Translations under genes and position numbers: made by a program
Notes under the pieces: generated by a model
Told to the model about the DNA's origin: nothing
The model's database searches: none
What the model saw: the letters and a program-made list of their open reading frames with translations, nothing else
Part shown: piece after piece, positions 1-7,997 of the stretch
Position numbering within the stretch: the first letter of the stretch is position 1
How the letters are laid out: every line of letters starts with the position of its first letter
NCBI GenBank assembly: GCA_027023255.1
Contig: JALVVU010000082.1
Span: 1 to 46,434, forward strand
Direction of reading: 5' to 3'
Length of the DNA stretch: 46,434 nt
Origin: Desulfurococcales archaeon
Lineage (GTDB): Archaea; Thermoproteota; Thermoprotei_A; Sulfolobales; NBVN01

Positions 1-254
1 GGGATCGAGTCCAGCGCTAACGACGCTTTTAACATGTCATGCGCCTCGTCCTTGCTTACACCCGCACCTATCTTAACCCTGATTATCACGTCAGCAACGT
101 CGCCGCCAACCGCTATGAGGTCTATGGACCTCTCCCTGTAGCTCGACGGGAAACGCAGTATTGTGTATTTCTTCCCTGTAGTTTCTAGAATGTTAACTAC
201 CCTTTCCAGCAACATCCTCAGCTTTTTCCTTCGGTTTCTTGTCTCCGCGCTCAT
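1..254 (-). CDS. Putative transcriptional regulator, N-terminal part (runs off window)
   Basis: My translation of the minus strand from an ATG at 252-254 gives 84 open codons to the window edge, starting MSAETRNRRKKLRMLLERVV. The stretch has alternating hydrophobic strands (KYTILRFP, RSIDLIAVGG, VADVIIRVKIG) followed by a helix. This resembles the nuclease-like N-terminal domain of archaeal 'putative HTH-type transcriptional regulatory proteins', which have a helix-turn-helix further on. That part lies outside the window, so the family call is tentative. The gene is on the same strand as flpA and nop5 but 186 bases downstream of flpA, so it probably has its own promoter. Confidence 0.55.
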   Translation of the reverse strand, partial: MSAETRNRRKKLRMLLERVVNILETTGKKYTILRFPSSYRERSIDLIAVGGDVADVIIRVKIGAGVSKDEAHDMLKASLALDSI

Positions 255-440
255 TGTAGCACTATTAATTTATTGTGTTATGAGCGTAAAAAGAAATTCC
301 CTTGACCTAAGGAGCGCCTACGCGCACATATTATCTTGCTTGATTTCTAACATAGCCTTATCAACTTATTTTAAGGTTTTTAGGTTGAAGTAGTATTGGA
401 GGCGTGTTTTGTTAAAATGTTAAAGTGTTAGATGAGTTCA

Positions 441-1148
441 TTACTTCCCTCTTTTGAATCTGGCGAGGACCATTGCGTGGTCCTTGTCGTAGGGATCTAG
501 ATGCACGACGTCTATTATTTCAAAGCCGCCTTTAATTAGCGTGTTTATTTCTCTTTGGTAAACTTCATCGGGCTCTTTAGTGACGTCTATGCTTCTAGCC
601 TTTATTGCTAGGTAGAGGTACCCACCGTCACGTAAGAAGTACTTTGCGTTCGCGTTCACTATCGATGCCTGCTCGGGTTGCGCTACGTCAGCATATATTA
701 TGTCGGCGTAATCCACTATGTGTGCATACTTATTCGGGAACCTCGCATCACCCAGTATCGGAATTATGTTCTTCCTAACTTCAGCCACCGTTATTAGCTC
801 TCTAACTACCCTAGGTGCGAATTCCACACTATACACTATACCCTTCGGACCTACGAGGTCGGAGACATGGCTTGGTGTAGTTCCGGACCCAGCGCCTAAG
901 TAGAGGACGCGGCTACCCTCCTTAATTACTAACTCCTTTATGCCTTTTAGGAGAGCGGCTGATAGCTTACTGCGGTATGAGTTCCATTCCCTGTATTCCT
1001 CGTCGCCTATTCTGAAGAGCCATTCCCCGTAAACTTTCTTGCCTGGTGCTAGGTTCTTAGTAGCTAGCCGAACCGAGCCGTCCTCCAGCTCTACTATGTA
1101 TACGCCCTTGTACTGAGGATGCGGTTCTATCTTAACTACCTCTGTCAT
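441..1148 (-). CDS. flpA: Fibrillarin-like rRNA/tRNA 2'-O-methyltransferase
   Basis: This is the catalytic subunit of the archaeal C/D box sRNP; it transfers a methyl group from S-adenosylmethionine to the 2'-OH of rRNA or tRNA riboses chosen by guide RNAs. The 235 residues match the family's usual length. They carry the SAM-binding sequence VLYLGAGSGTTPSHVSD, then VYSVEFAPR, ILGDAR and the catalytic-region motif YADVAQPEQ. The ATG at 1148 is preceded by a strong ribosome binding site (GGAGGTGAG on the minus strand). It lies 47 bases downstream of nop5, its obligate partner, so the two are probably co-transcribed. The call is secure. Confidence 0.96.
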   Translation of the reverse strand: MTEVVKIEPHPQYKGVYIVELEDGSVRLATKNLAPGKKVYGEWLFRIGDEEYREWNSYRSKLSAALLKGIKELVIKEGSRVLYLGAGSGTTPSHVSDLVGPKGIVYSVEFAPRVVRELITVAEVRKNIIPILGDARFPNKYAHIVDYADIIYADVAQPEQASIVNANAKYFLRDGGYLYLAIKARSIDVTKEPDEVYQREINTLIKGGFEIIDVVHLDPYDKDHAMVLARFKRGK

Positions 1149-1195
1149 GCGTGCTCACCTCCGGGAAGTAATTTTGCTTGATAACGCAGGTGATT

Positions 1196-2446
1196 TCATT
1201 TCCTACGACCCCTCCTTCCTCTGAACTTCTTCTTAGGCCTAGGTCTTCTTCTGCCGAACTTTTCTTTCCTTTCCTTTGGGCGCTGCGGTGGCTTAGCGTA
1301 GAGCTTCTTTATCTCCTCTATTCTCTCCATTAGTTCCTTCTTTAACTTATCTGCTATGAACCTTCCGGTGAAGTAATCCGCCTTAGCAGCTATCGCTAAC
1401 TTCGTTGCTAGCGCACGGGCAATCTTTCCGCGCTGCCATCTCGGCGAGGAATGTATCTCCGGATACTGGAATATTATGCCGTGTTTTGGTGGCTTTCCGC
1501 CCGTCCTGAGCGCCCTGAACAATGCTTTCTCAGCTCCTAGCACCTGAATTGTGCTGGCAGGCATCTTAGCAAGGTTTTCGAGGCTACCTGCTAGGGAGAG
1601 TAGCCTAGCACCTAGTAACGGGCCTACTAGGGTTGTTATGTTCGGGGCTACCTCCCTCATTACCTGGCCTATGTACTGCGTTAGGGTCTCCCTGAGCTTA
1701 CTCATCTCCAGCATTATGTTGGCTAGGGTCTGTATTGGCCTTATATCGAAATCCGAGAGCTCGGCACCAATGCTCTTCTTAGCTGCCTTAGCTATCCTCT
1801 CCGACTTCCCCTCACTAAAGCCTAACTTCCTTAACGCCTCCTTCGTTATGTTCTCCCTGCTGCCTAGTTCGGCAACTATTCTTGCGTAGTTAAGGTGGTC
1901 AGCCACTAGGTCGTCAAGCTCGGGGAAGTGAATACTGTACCACTCCCTGAGCCTTGCCGCGAAGAGGTTCAGTGTCTTATCAATGTCGTCTATAGCCCTT
2001 ATCGCCTGAATAGCTAGCAGGTCTCGTTTCTGCGCAACTTTCCTTAACTTCATCCTCGTTATCTGCAATGAAACCTCATTAGCGAAGTCTACCCACTCCT
2101 CAACAGAGCTTATGAAGCCTCCCTCAACAGCTAGCTCAGCGATTCTGCTCCTTAAAGCAAGTACCGATTCGTCGCCTGGAGCTAACTCTATCTTCAGATT
2201 TAGACCCCTTAACGCCCTCGCATGTTCCTCATCCTCAACTACGAACACTACATCCTCCGAGTTCCCTAGTTCTTTAGCCAGTTCTAGGAACTCCTCCGAG
2301 GGCTTGCCTTCCTCTATTGCCAGGGCCCTTGAGACTAACTGATTTATTTCCTTAACCGTAAATTTCTTTGCTACAGAATCACCATCAAGTGCAAACGCAC
2401 CTATGACAGTATCTATTACTGGTATTTTCCTCAAACCACGCACCAA
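1196..2446 (-). CDS. nop5: C/D box sRNP core protein Nop5 (Nop56/58 homologue)
   Basis: This is the scaffold protein of the C/D box methylation complex; it bridges fibrillarin and the L7Ae-bound guide RNA. Its 416 residues show a weakly conserved N-terminal fibrillarin-binding domain, a long coiled coil (about 120-230) and the NOP domain (about 235-370) with signature IQVLGAEKALFRALR and PKHGIIFQ. A lysine/arginine-rich tail (KEKFGRRRPRPKKKFRGRR) follows, as is typical of the family. The start is TTG at 2446 or GTG at 2443. A TATA-like element about 24 bases upstream suggests a leaderless transcript. It precedes flpA in the same operon. Confidence 0.95.
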   Translation of the reverse strand: MVRGLRKIPVIDTVIGAFALDGDSVAKKFTVKEINQLVSRALAIEEGKPSEEFLELAKELGNSEDVVFVVEDEEHARALRGLNLKIELAPGDESVLALRSRIAELAVEGGFISSVEEWVDFANEVSLQITRMKLRKVAQKRDLLAIQAIRAIDDIDKTLNLFAARLREWYSIHFPELDDLVADHLNYARIVAELGSRENITKEALRKLGFSEGKSERIAKAAKKSIGAELSDFDIRPIQTLANIMLEMSKLRETLTQYIGQVMREVAPNITTLVGPLLGARLLSLAGSLENLAKMPASTIQVLGAEKALFRALRTGGKPPKHGIIFQYPEIHSSPRWQRGKIARALATKLAIAAKADYFTGRFIADKLKKELMERIEEIKKLYAKPPQRPKERKEKFGRRRPRPKKKFRGRRGRRK

Positions 2447-2463
2447 GCTGAATACATTATTAA

Positions 2464-2474
2464 CCTATTTTAGG
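2464..2474 (-). promoter_or_regulatory. TATA box for nop5-flpA
   Basis: The palindromic sequence CCTATTTTAGG (CCTAAAATAGG on the minus strand) sits 18-28 bases upstream of the nop5 TTG start. That spacing fits an archaeal TATA box driving a leaderless or nearly leaderless mRNA. Confidence 0.45.
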
Positions 2475-2544
2475 TTTTGCAGATAGTACATGCCGTGGCA
2501 AGACGTCATTCAGCCTCGAAAGAGGTTCGTTAGGGTGGACCAAG

Positions 2545-2555
2545 CCTTTAAAAGG
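2545..2555 (+). promoter_or_regulatory. TATA box for rps30e
   Basis: The palindromic TATA-like sequence CCTTTAAAAGG lies 32-42 bases upstream of the S30e ATG. Its position suggests a short leader that holds the purine-rich GTGAGAGA just before the start. Confidence 0.5.
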
Positions 2556-2586
2556 ACTAACTCCTCTGAGATACGGGTGTGAGAGA

Positions 2587-2781
2587 ATGCCAACGCACGG
2601 TTCGATGACTAAGGCAGGTAAGGTGAGGAGCCAGACACCGAAGATAGAGAAGAAACCTAAGAGGAACTTACCTCCCAGGATACGAAATAGGAGGGAGTAC
2701 TGGATTAGGAAGAGGAAGGAGGCAGGTCTCCCTGTACCGACTGTAGTGCCTCCCTCATCAGTGCCGCGCGGGAGCAAGTAA
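2587..2781 (+). CDS. rps30e: 30S ribosomal protein S30e
   Basis: This is a 64-residue, very basic protein of the archaeal/eukaryotic small ribosomal subunit. The N-terminus [20 protein letters not shown] matches the S30e signature G-S-x-x-x-AGKVR-x-QTPK, followed by the conserved RIRNRREY segment. The C-terminal extension ([18 protein letters not shown]) is somewhat longer than I recall for other archaeal versions. It is divergently transcribed from nop5 and has its own TATA box. A longer minus-strand reading frame over the same bases is a shadow. Confidence 0.93.
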   Translation: MPTHGSMTKAGKVRSQTPKIEKKPKRNLPPRIRNRREYWIRKRKEAGLPVPTVVPPSSVPRGSK

Positions 2782-2829
2782 CACGCTTTCTTTGAGCGTT
2801 GTCTAAGGACGTGATTGTTTCCTTAGGAT

Positions 2830-2836
2830 CTTTTTA
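2830..2836 (+). promoter_or_regulatory. TATA-like element for gatD-gatE
   Basis: CTTTTTA lies about 36-42 bases upstream of the gatD GTG, which leaves room for a short leader containing GCGAGG. The match is weak. Confidence 0.35.
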
Positions 2837-2871
2837 ACTTAGGTTCATCTACTATTCTCAGGTGTTGCGAG

Positions 2872-4191
2872 GTGAGTGATAACCCCGAGGTAGGGGATTT
2901 AGTTCGTGTACATACGGAGTCTGGCTTAATACTTGAAGGTATTGTGATGCCTTCTACGGAGTTCAGCTCCAGTGACGTACTAGTGATTAAGTTAAGCAAC
3001 GGATATAATGTTGGGGTTTCTAGGAAGGGTGCTAAGATAGAGATTCTACGTAAGAAAGCCGTAGACGTTGGGAAGGTATCCCCGCCAGGCACTAGCAGGA
3101 TTTCCGGGAAAGGCTCCCTGAAAACATCCTTGATAAGTACGGGTGGTACCATAGTGAGTAAAGTGGAGTATGAGACGGGAGCTGTGAAACCAGCTATCAC
3201 GGCGGAGGAGCTTGTGGAGATGGTTCCTGAGTTCTTGGAGAACTCCTCCTTAATAGAGGTGTTTGAGCTTTACCGGGTTTTCAGTGAGGATATAACGCCG
3301 GAGCACTGGAGTAAGTTAGCGCAGGAGGTAGCTAAGAGGATTAATGAGGGTTTTGATGCCGTAATAGTTGCTCACGGTACTGACGCCATGGCGTTCACGG
3401 CGTCCGCACTTGCCTTCGCGTTGCAAAACCTCCCCATACCCATAATGTTTGTTGGTGCTCAGCGAAGTAGCGATAGACCAAGTACCGATGCTGTGCTTAA
3501 CCTTAGGGCATGCATGAGCATAGCTAAGCACGCCCCCTACGGAGAGGTAGTTGTTGTCATGCATGGATCAACCTCAGACGAATACATACTAGTACACCGA
3601 GGTGTTAAGGTCCGGAAAATGCATACCAGTAGAAGGGATGCTTTCCAGTCCATTAACGATATACCCTTAAGCAAAGTAATAATGCCTGAAGGAAAATTCA
3701 TTCAGCTAAGCAACACATACCTACCCCGAAAGAAAGGGGAACTCCTCGTAAGGCCTAAATTCAGTGATAAGGTAGCACTACTGAAATTCTACCCTAACAT
3801 GGACTGCACCTTGATAGATTACCTAGTCGATAAGGGTTACAAGGGAATAATCATTGAAGGAACAGGTCTGGGACACATAAGGGGTCCATGCATAGATTCC
3901 GTGAAGCGAGCATCTGAGGAGGGGGTTATCGTAGGTATCACGTCACAGACGTTATTCGGCAGAGTTAACCTCAAGGTATATACTAACGGAAGAAGGCTCC
4001 TGCAGGCTGGGGCTGTACCGCTTTCTGACATGCTCCCTGAGACCGCATACGTTAAGCTTTCGTGGATCATAGGTAACTTCCCGGACAGTGAGAGGGAAGA
4101 GCGTGTGGAGATGTTGACCAGGAACATGGTTTTCGAGATAAACCCAGTTCACGACATGAGGCATTATCCGAGGTGGTACCATGGGGATTGA
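2872..4191 (+). CDS. gatD: Glutamyl-tRNA(Gln) amidotransferase subunit D
   Basis: This is the asparaginase-like subunit of the archaeal GatDE amidotransferase; it releases ammonia from glutamine or asparagine for the conversion of Glu-tRNA(Gln) to Gln-tRNA(Gln). The 439 residues comprise a small N-terminal beta domain (about 1-75) and an L-asparaginase fold. The fold has both catalytic-threonine motifs: TGGT at residues 90-93 and AHGTDAM at 167-173. Another family motif is IEGTGLGH. The start is GTG at 2872. The gene ends inside the start of gatE, an 11-base overlap that indicates translational coupling. Confidence 0.96.
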   Translation: MSDNPEVGDLVRVHTESGLILEGIVMPSTEFSSSDVLVIKLSNGYNVGVSRKGAKIEILRKKAVDVGKVSPPGTSRISGKGSLKTSLISTGGTIVSKVEYETGAVKPAITAEELVEMVPEFLENSSLIEVFELYRVFSEDITPEHWSKLAQEVAKRINEGFDAVIVAHGTDAMAFTASALAFALQNLPIPIMFVGAQRSSDRPSTDAVLNLRACMSIAKHAPYGEVVVVMHGSTSDEYILVHRGVKVRKMHTSRRDAFQSINDIPLSKVIMPEGKFIQLSNTYLPRKKGELLVRPKFSDKVALLKFYPNMDCTLIDYLVDKGYKGIIIEGTGLGHIRGPCIDSVKRASEEGVIVGITSQTLFGRVNLKVYTNGRRLLQAGAVPLSDMLPETAYVKLSWIIGNFPDSEREERVEMLTRNMVFEINPVHDMRHYPRWYHGD

Positions 4192-6112
4192 CTATAAGGC
4201 GCTAGGTCTGAAGGTAGGGCTTGAAATACACCAACAACTTGATACTAAGCACAAGCTCTTCTGCTCATGCCCCACGTCACTGTCAAACGATAACATCCCT
4301 GAAACCACGATCACCCGTTACCTCAGGGTAGCGAAGAGCGAGGTAGGGGAAATAGATCCTGCTGCCCTTTATGAGATGAAGAAGGGACGAAGGATAATAT
4401 ACCACGTTCCACAAGGACACGCATGCATGGTTGAGACGGATGAGGAGCCCCCTCACGACCTCAACAGGGAGGCAGTAATCATCACTCTAGCTGTGGCGAA
4501 GGCACTTCATTCAACGCCAGTCGATGAAATCTACGTCATGCGTAAGATCGTGATAGACGGCTCAAACACTACGGGATTCCAGCGAACCGCCATAGTAGCG
4601 TTAGGAGGCTACATAGATGATGAGGAGGGACGCGTAGGGATACAGACAATATGCTTGGAGGAGGACGCTGCAAGGAAGGTTGGTGAAGGACCGGGTTACG
4701 TGGAGTATAATCTCGATAGGCTGGGCATACCGTTAATCGAGATATCCACGAGCCCCAACATACATTCACCAGAACAGGCAATGCGGGTAGCTCTCAAGAT
4801 AGGCATGCTCCTACGACTAACCGGTAAGGTTAAGCGCGGATTAGGAACCATAAGGCAGGACCTTAACATATCGATTTCAGGCGGGGTAAAGACCGAGGTA
4901 AAGGGCGTAAGCAAGCTCGAGCTAATACCGAAGATAGTGGAGTATGAGGTAATGCGTCAATTAAGACTTCTTGAAATTAAGGAAGAGCTTATCAGAAGAG
5001 GTGTGCGCGAAGAGGAACTAACCTACGAGTTCATCGACGTCACGGAAATCCTCAAGGACGTCAAGACCAGGTTCATACAACGAGCCATCAAGAGGGGAGC
5101 AAGAGCACTTGCTGTGAGGCTCAAGGGCTTCGGAGGCCTACTCGGCATGGAGGTACAGCCATCACGTCGCTTCGGCACCGAACTATCAGACTACGCTAAA
5201 GCATGGGGCGGTGTTGGGGGCATAATACATAGTGATGAGCTACCGGCTTACGGAATAAGCGAGGAGCTCAAAGACAAGCTCTTCAAAGTCCTCGGGCTCG
5301 ACCCTCAGAGGGACGCGTACGCCATAGTGATCGCTGATAAGGAGAAATGTGAGCGAGCGCTGAGAGCATTAGTCGATAGGGCTAAGTATGCACTCAAGGG
5401 AATACCCCTCGAGACACGTGGGGCGAATCCCGACGGCACCACTAGGTACTTACGCCCACAGCCAGGCGCCGCCCGCATGTACCCGGAAACCGACGTGCCT
5501 CCATTAAGGTTAACTACGGACATCCTTAAGGAGGCAGAAAAGTTAAAGCCAAAGACACCCGAAGAAGTCCTAGAGGAACTTATCAAGGTTCACGGGCTTA
5601 GTAAGGAGCTAGCACACCAGCTGATAAGAGACCCTGCCTTCACAACCTACCTTGACCTTCTAAGGGAACTCCACGGTAAGGTACACCCGCAGATTATTGC
5701 TTCAACCCTGCTTATCCACTTGAAAGCCCTTAAATCAGAGGGCCTTGACGTGAGTAAAGTATCCTTCAAAGACCTAGTCACGGTGCTATCCAAGGTTGGC
5801 GAGGGATACATAGCGAAGGAAGCTATCCCTGAGATACTAGCAGAATACTTAAGCTCAGGATCACCCATTGAGGAAATCCTACGGAGGTACGGGAGCCTAT
5901 CGGATGAGGAACTCCTCAGGATAATTAACGAAGTGATTAACGATAACGCCCAAACAGTATGTGCTCGAGGAACTAGGGCGTTTGGGCTCGTTATGGGGAA
6001 GGTAATGTCTAAAGTTAGGGGTAGAGTGGACGGTAGCAAAGTTGCTCAATTAGTTAAGGAATCCCTGACCAGATACATCGGTGAGCACTGCGGCAATAAC
6101 GTCACTGCTTAA
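4181..6112 (+). CDS. gatE: Glutamyl-tRNA(Gln) amidotransferase subunit E
   Basis: This is the GatB-related subunit that binds Glu-tRNA(Gln), phosphorylates the glutamate and amidates it with ammonia passed from GatD. The 643 residues match the family. They start with GLEIHQQLDTKHKLFCSCP and have a GatB catalytic core to about residue 270. A GAD-type insertion (about 280-410, with GVGGIIHSDELPAYGI), which sets GatE apart from GatB, comes next. Then come the return to the core (RYLRPQPGAARMYPETDVPP) and a helical/YqeY-like tail. The ATG overlaps the end of gatD. The 3' end overlaps the convergent zinc-ribbon gene by 11 bases. Confidence 0.97.
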   Translation: MGIDYKALGLKVGLEIHQQLDTKHKLFCSCPTSLSNDNIPETTITRYLRVAKSEVGEIDPAALYEMKKGRRIIYHVPQGHACMVETDEEPPHDLNREAVIITLAVAKALHSTPVDEIYVMRKIVIDGSNTTGFQRTAIVALGGYIDDEEGRVGIQTICLEEDAARKVGEGPGYVEYNLDRLGIPLIEISTSPNIHSPEQAMRVALKIGMLLRLTGKVKRGLGTIRQDLNISISGGVKTEVKGVSKLELIPKIVEYEVMRQLRLLEIKEELIRRGVREEELTYEFIDVTEILKDVKTRFIQRAIKRGARALAVRLKGFGGLLGMEVQPSRRFGTELSDYAKAWGGVGGIIHSDELPAYGISEELKDKLFKVLGLDPQRDAYAIVIADKEKCERALRALVDRAKYALKGIPLETRGANPDGTTRYLRPQPGAARMYPETDVPPLRLTTDILKEAEKLKPKTPEEVLEELIKVHGLSKELAHQLIRDPAFTTYLDLLRELHGKVHPQIIASTLLIHLKALKSEGLDVSKVSFKDLVTVLSKVGEGYIAKEAIPEILAEYLSSGSPIEEILRRYGSLSDEELLRIINEVINDNAQTVCARGTRAFGLVMGKVMSKVRGRVDGSKVAQLVKESLTRYIGEHCGNNVTA

Positions 6113-6704
6113 TAGCTTTCTTTAATTCCTCCACGAACTCCCCGTTCTCCTCTAGGGTCTTGGCAAGCCTACGAGCATGCATCGTGCTGATTCCAGATTT
6201 CTCAGCAACCTCCCTAGCGTTAATCCTCCTTCCCGCTAAGAGCATCAACGCCATCAGTGCTAACGCTACCTTAGCGCGATCCGTCCTAGAGGATAATCTA
6301 GGGAAGCGCAACATTACCTCTAGCACTAGTTTAACCTTAGGATCTTTCAACAGCACCTGAACATTCTGCGGGTTCCTCTTAAATATCTTGACAGGTGGTC
6401 CTTCCCCGTCAACATACCTCCTTAGTTGCTCAGAATCTATGACTATGTTCTTTAACCTCTTACTTCTCTTGACCTTATCTATCAGTTTTAGGTACTCTGA
6501 CGTGTACTTCGTTAGGGTAACCCGCCTATTATTTCCATACCTCTTGTAGGTGCGGATCTTTACAGGCTCCTGCACGAGTTCTTGATTAGTGTGTTGCTCA
6601 GTAACATATATTCTCTCAAGGACCGTGCCGCATGACGCACAGATGACATCGCCTCTCACATAGTCCCAAACAATGTCGTTAGATCCGCAGTAGGGACACC
6701 TCAT
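6102..6704 (-). CDS. TFIIB-type zinc-ribbon protein (TFB-related, short)
   Basis: The 200-residue protein starts with a zinc ribbon (CPYC at 3-6, CASC at 22-25) followed by GTVLERIYV, the arrangement seen in archaeal TFB. After a basic linker (about 40-105) there is only one helical unit, including AREVAEKSGISTMHARRLAKTL, which reads as a helix-turn-helix or the end of a cyclin fold. Genuine TFB is about 300 residues with two cyclin repeats, so this is a shorter relative and may act as an accessory or specialised initiation factor. It converges on gatE, overlapping by 11 bases, and diverges from the NAD-kinase-family gene. Confidence 0.75.
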   Translation of the reverse strand: MRCPYCGSNDIVWDYVRGDVICASCGTVLERIYVTEQHTNQELVQEPVKIRTYKRYGNNRRVTLTKYTSEYLKLIDKVKRSKRLKNIVIDSEQLRRYVDGEGPPVKIFKRNPQNVQVLLKDPKVKLVLEVMLRFPRLSSRTDRAKVALALMALMLLAGRRINAREVAEKSGISTMHARRLAKTLEENGEFVEELKKAIKQ

Positions 6705-6790
6705 TATTCCTTACCGCGTAGTAGTCGAGGGTATTACTCTTTCTTATTTGCTGGGTTGCTAATCTATGGTGTGAGGGAGAGCTCTGTGAA

Positions 6791-6799
6791 ACTTTTATT
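6791..6799 (+). promoter_or_regulatory. TATA box for the NAD-kinase-family gene
   Basis: ACTTTTATT lies 35-43 bases upstream of the ATG at 6834, and GAAGGTG lies between them as a ribosome binding site. This element sits inside the longer upstream-extended reading frame, so it argues for the internal start. Confidence 0.45.
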
Positions 6800-6833
6800 C
6801 CGGAGTCCACGGGTTGAGAAGGTGAATACCCCC

Positions 6834-7997
6834 ATGCCAGTAGTGGTGGGGTTTCTTGTTAATCCAATTGCTGGTATGGGGGGCTCTGTGGGGTTAAAGG
6901 GAACTGACGGCAGACTTTATATTGAGGCAGTAAGGAGAGGGGCAGTGCCCGTAGCTCCTTCGCGTGCATTACGTTTTCTTAAGCACCTACGTCAAGTAGG
7001 GTTTGATCACAGTTTACTCGTAGCCGGCGGGATCATGGGTTGTAAGTATTTGGGACAAATCCCTTCCCTAAAGTACAAGTGCCTGAGCCACCCTCCAGAA
7101 TCACAGAAGGAAACTTCCAGCATAGACACAAGGGCCGTCGTAAAGATGATGTTAGAACGCGGGATCGATCTCTTAGTATTTGTGGGCGGAGACGGAACCG
7201 CTAGGGACATTGTGGAGGTTCTTGACTGTGAGGTACCTGTGTTAGGTATACCCTCAGGCGTTAAGATGTATTCAGGAATCTTTGCTGCATCCCCTGAAGC
7301 AGCTGCTGAGCTAGTGACGATGTTTTGCGAGGGCAACACCGTGCTTGATTACGCCGATGTTGCCGATATTGATGAGAACTCCCTACAAGCAGGAGAACTC
7401 CAAGTTAGAAAGTTCTTCAGAGCGATTACAGTACGCGCAGATGGTCTCAGCGTTCAGAGTAAAGATTTCGGTGCCTCGGGTTCTTCCGAGGAAAAGTATG
7501 CGCTGGCCGAATACTTCATTGAAGAGTACCTTTATGATGGCATCCTCTACCTGCTCGGCCCCGGGTCCACTGTAAAGGCTATAACAGACGTGCTGGGACT
7601 TCCGAAAACTATCCTGGGTGTTGATGCGTTATTCAACAGATCAATAATTGCCAAGGATCTAGGGTACCGTGAAATCCTTGACCTATTGAATTCATTTGCT
7701 CAAGCCAGAATAGTCGTGACGATAATCGGGGGACAAGGATACCTGTTCGGGCGAGGCAACCAGCAGTTCACTCCCGAGGTTATACGGCGCGTCGGTAGGG
7801 ACAACATTCTCGTGCTGGCGACTAAGACAAAACTAAGAGGATTGAAATACCTGCTAGTGGATACCGGGGATCCCATGCTGGATGCTGAGTTAAGCGGATA
7901 CATACGCGTTATAACTGGTTACAGGGAAGAAACAATGATACGTGTAGTGCCTGCTAGTAACCCGACGTTACTTACCCATCGATATTCCTCTTCTTAA
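6834..7997 (+). CDS. ATP-NAD kinase family protein (archaeal AcoX/NAD kinase type)
   Basis: This 387-residue protein begins MPVVVGFLVNPIAGMGGSVG, the characteristic start of archaeal ATP-NAD/AcoX-type kinases. It has the nucleotide-binding motif VFVGGDGTARDI and a later glycine-rich segment, LLGPGSTVKAI. The family phosphorylates NAD to NADP or a related substrate; the exact substrate is not shown by sequence. I chose ATG 6834 over a start 26 codons upstream because a TATA box and a ribosome binding site (AAGGTG) lie just before it and because homologues begin here. The 3' end overlaps convergent gcvPB by 26 bases. Confidence 0.85.
   Translation: MPVVVGFLVNPIAGMGGSVGLKGTDGRLYIEAVRRGAVPVAPSRALRFLKHLRQVGFDHSLLVAGGIMGCKYLGQIPSLKYKCLSHPPESQKETSSIDTRAVVKMMLERGIDLLVFVGGDGTARDIVEVLDCEVPVLGIPSGVKMYSGIFAASPEAAAELVTMFCEGNTVLDYADVADIDENSLQAGELQVRKFFRAITVRADGLSVQSKDFGASGSSEEKYALAEYFIEEYLYDGILYLLGPGSTVKAITDVLGLPKTILGVDALFNRSIIAKDLGYREILDLLNSFAQARIVVTIIGGQGYLFGRGNQQFTPEVIRRVGRDNILVLATKTKLRGLKYLLVDTGDPMLDAELSGYIRVITGYREETMIRVVPASNPTLLTHRYSSS

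Noticed and set aside
163-393. Plus-strand 76-codon frame with hydrophobic residues
   Set aside because: It overlaps the start of the minus-strand regulator-like gene and has no promoter or ribosome binding site; the hydrophobic look comes from AT-rich intergenic sequence.
2460-2777. Minus-strand 105-codon frame over rps30e
   Set aside because: The plus strand encodes a clear S30e with TATA box and start; the antisense frame reads as low-complexity shadow.
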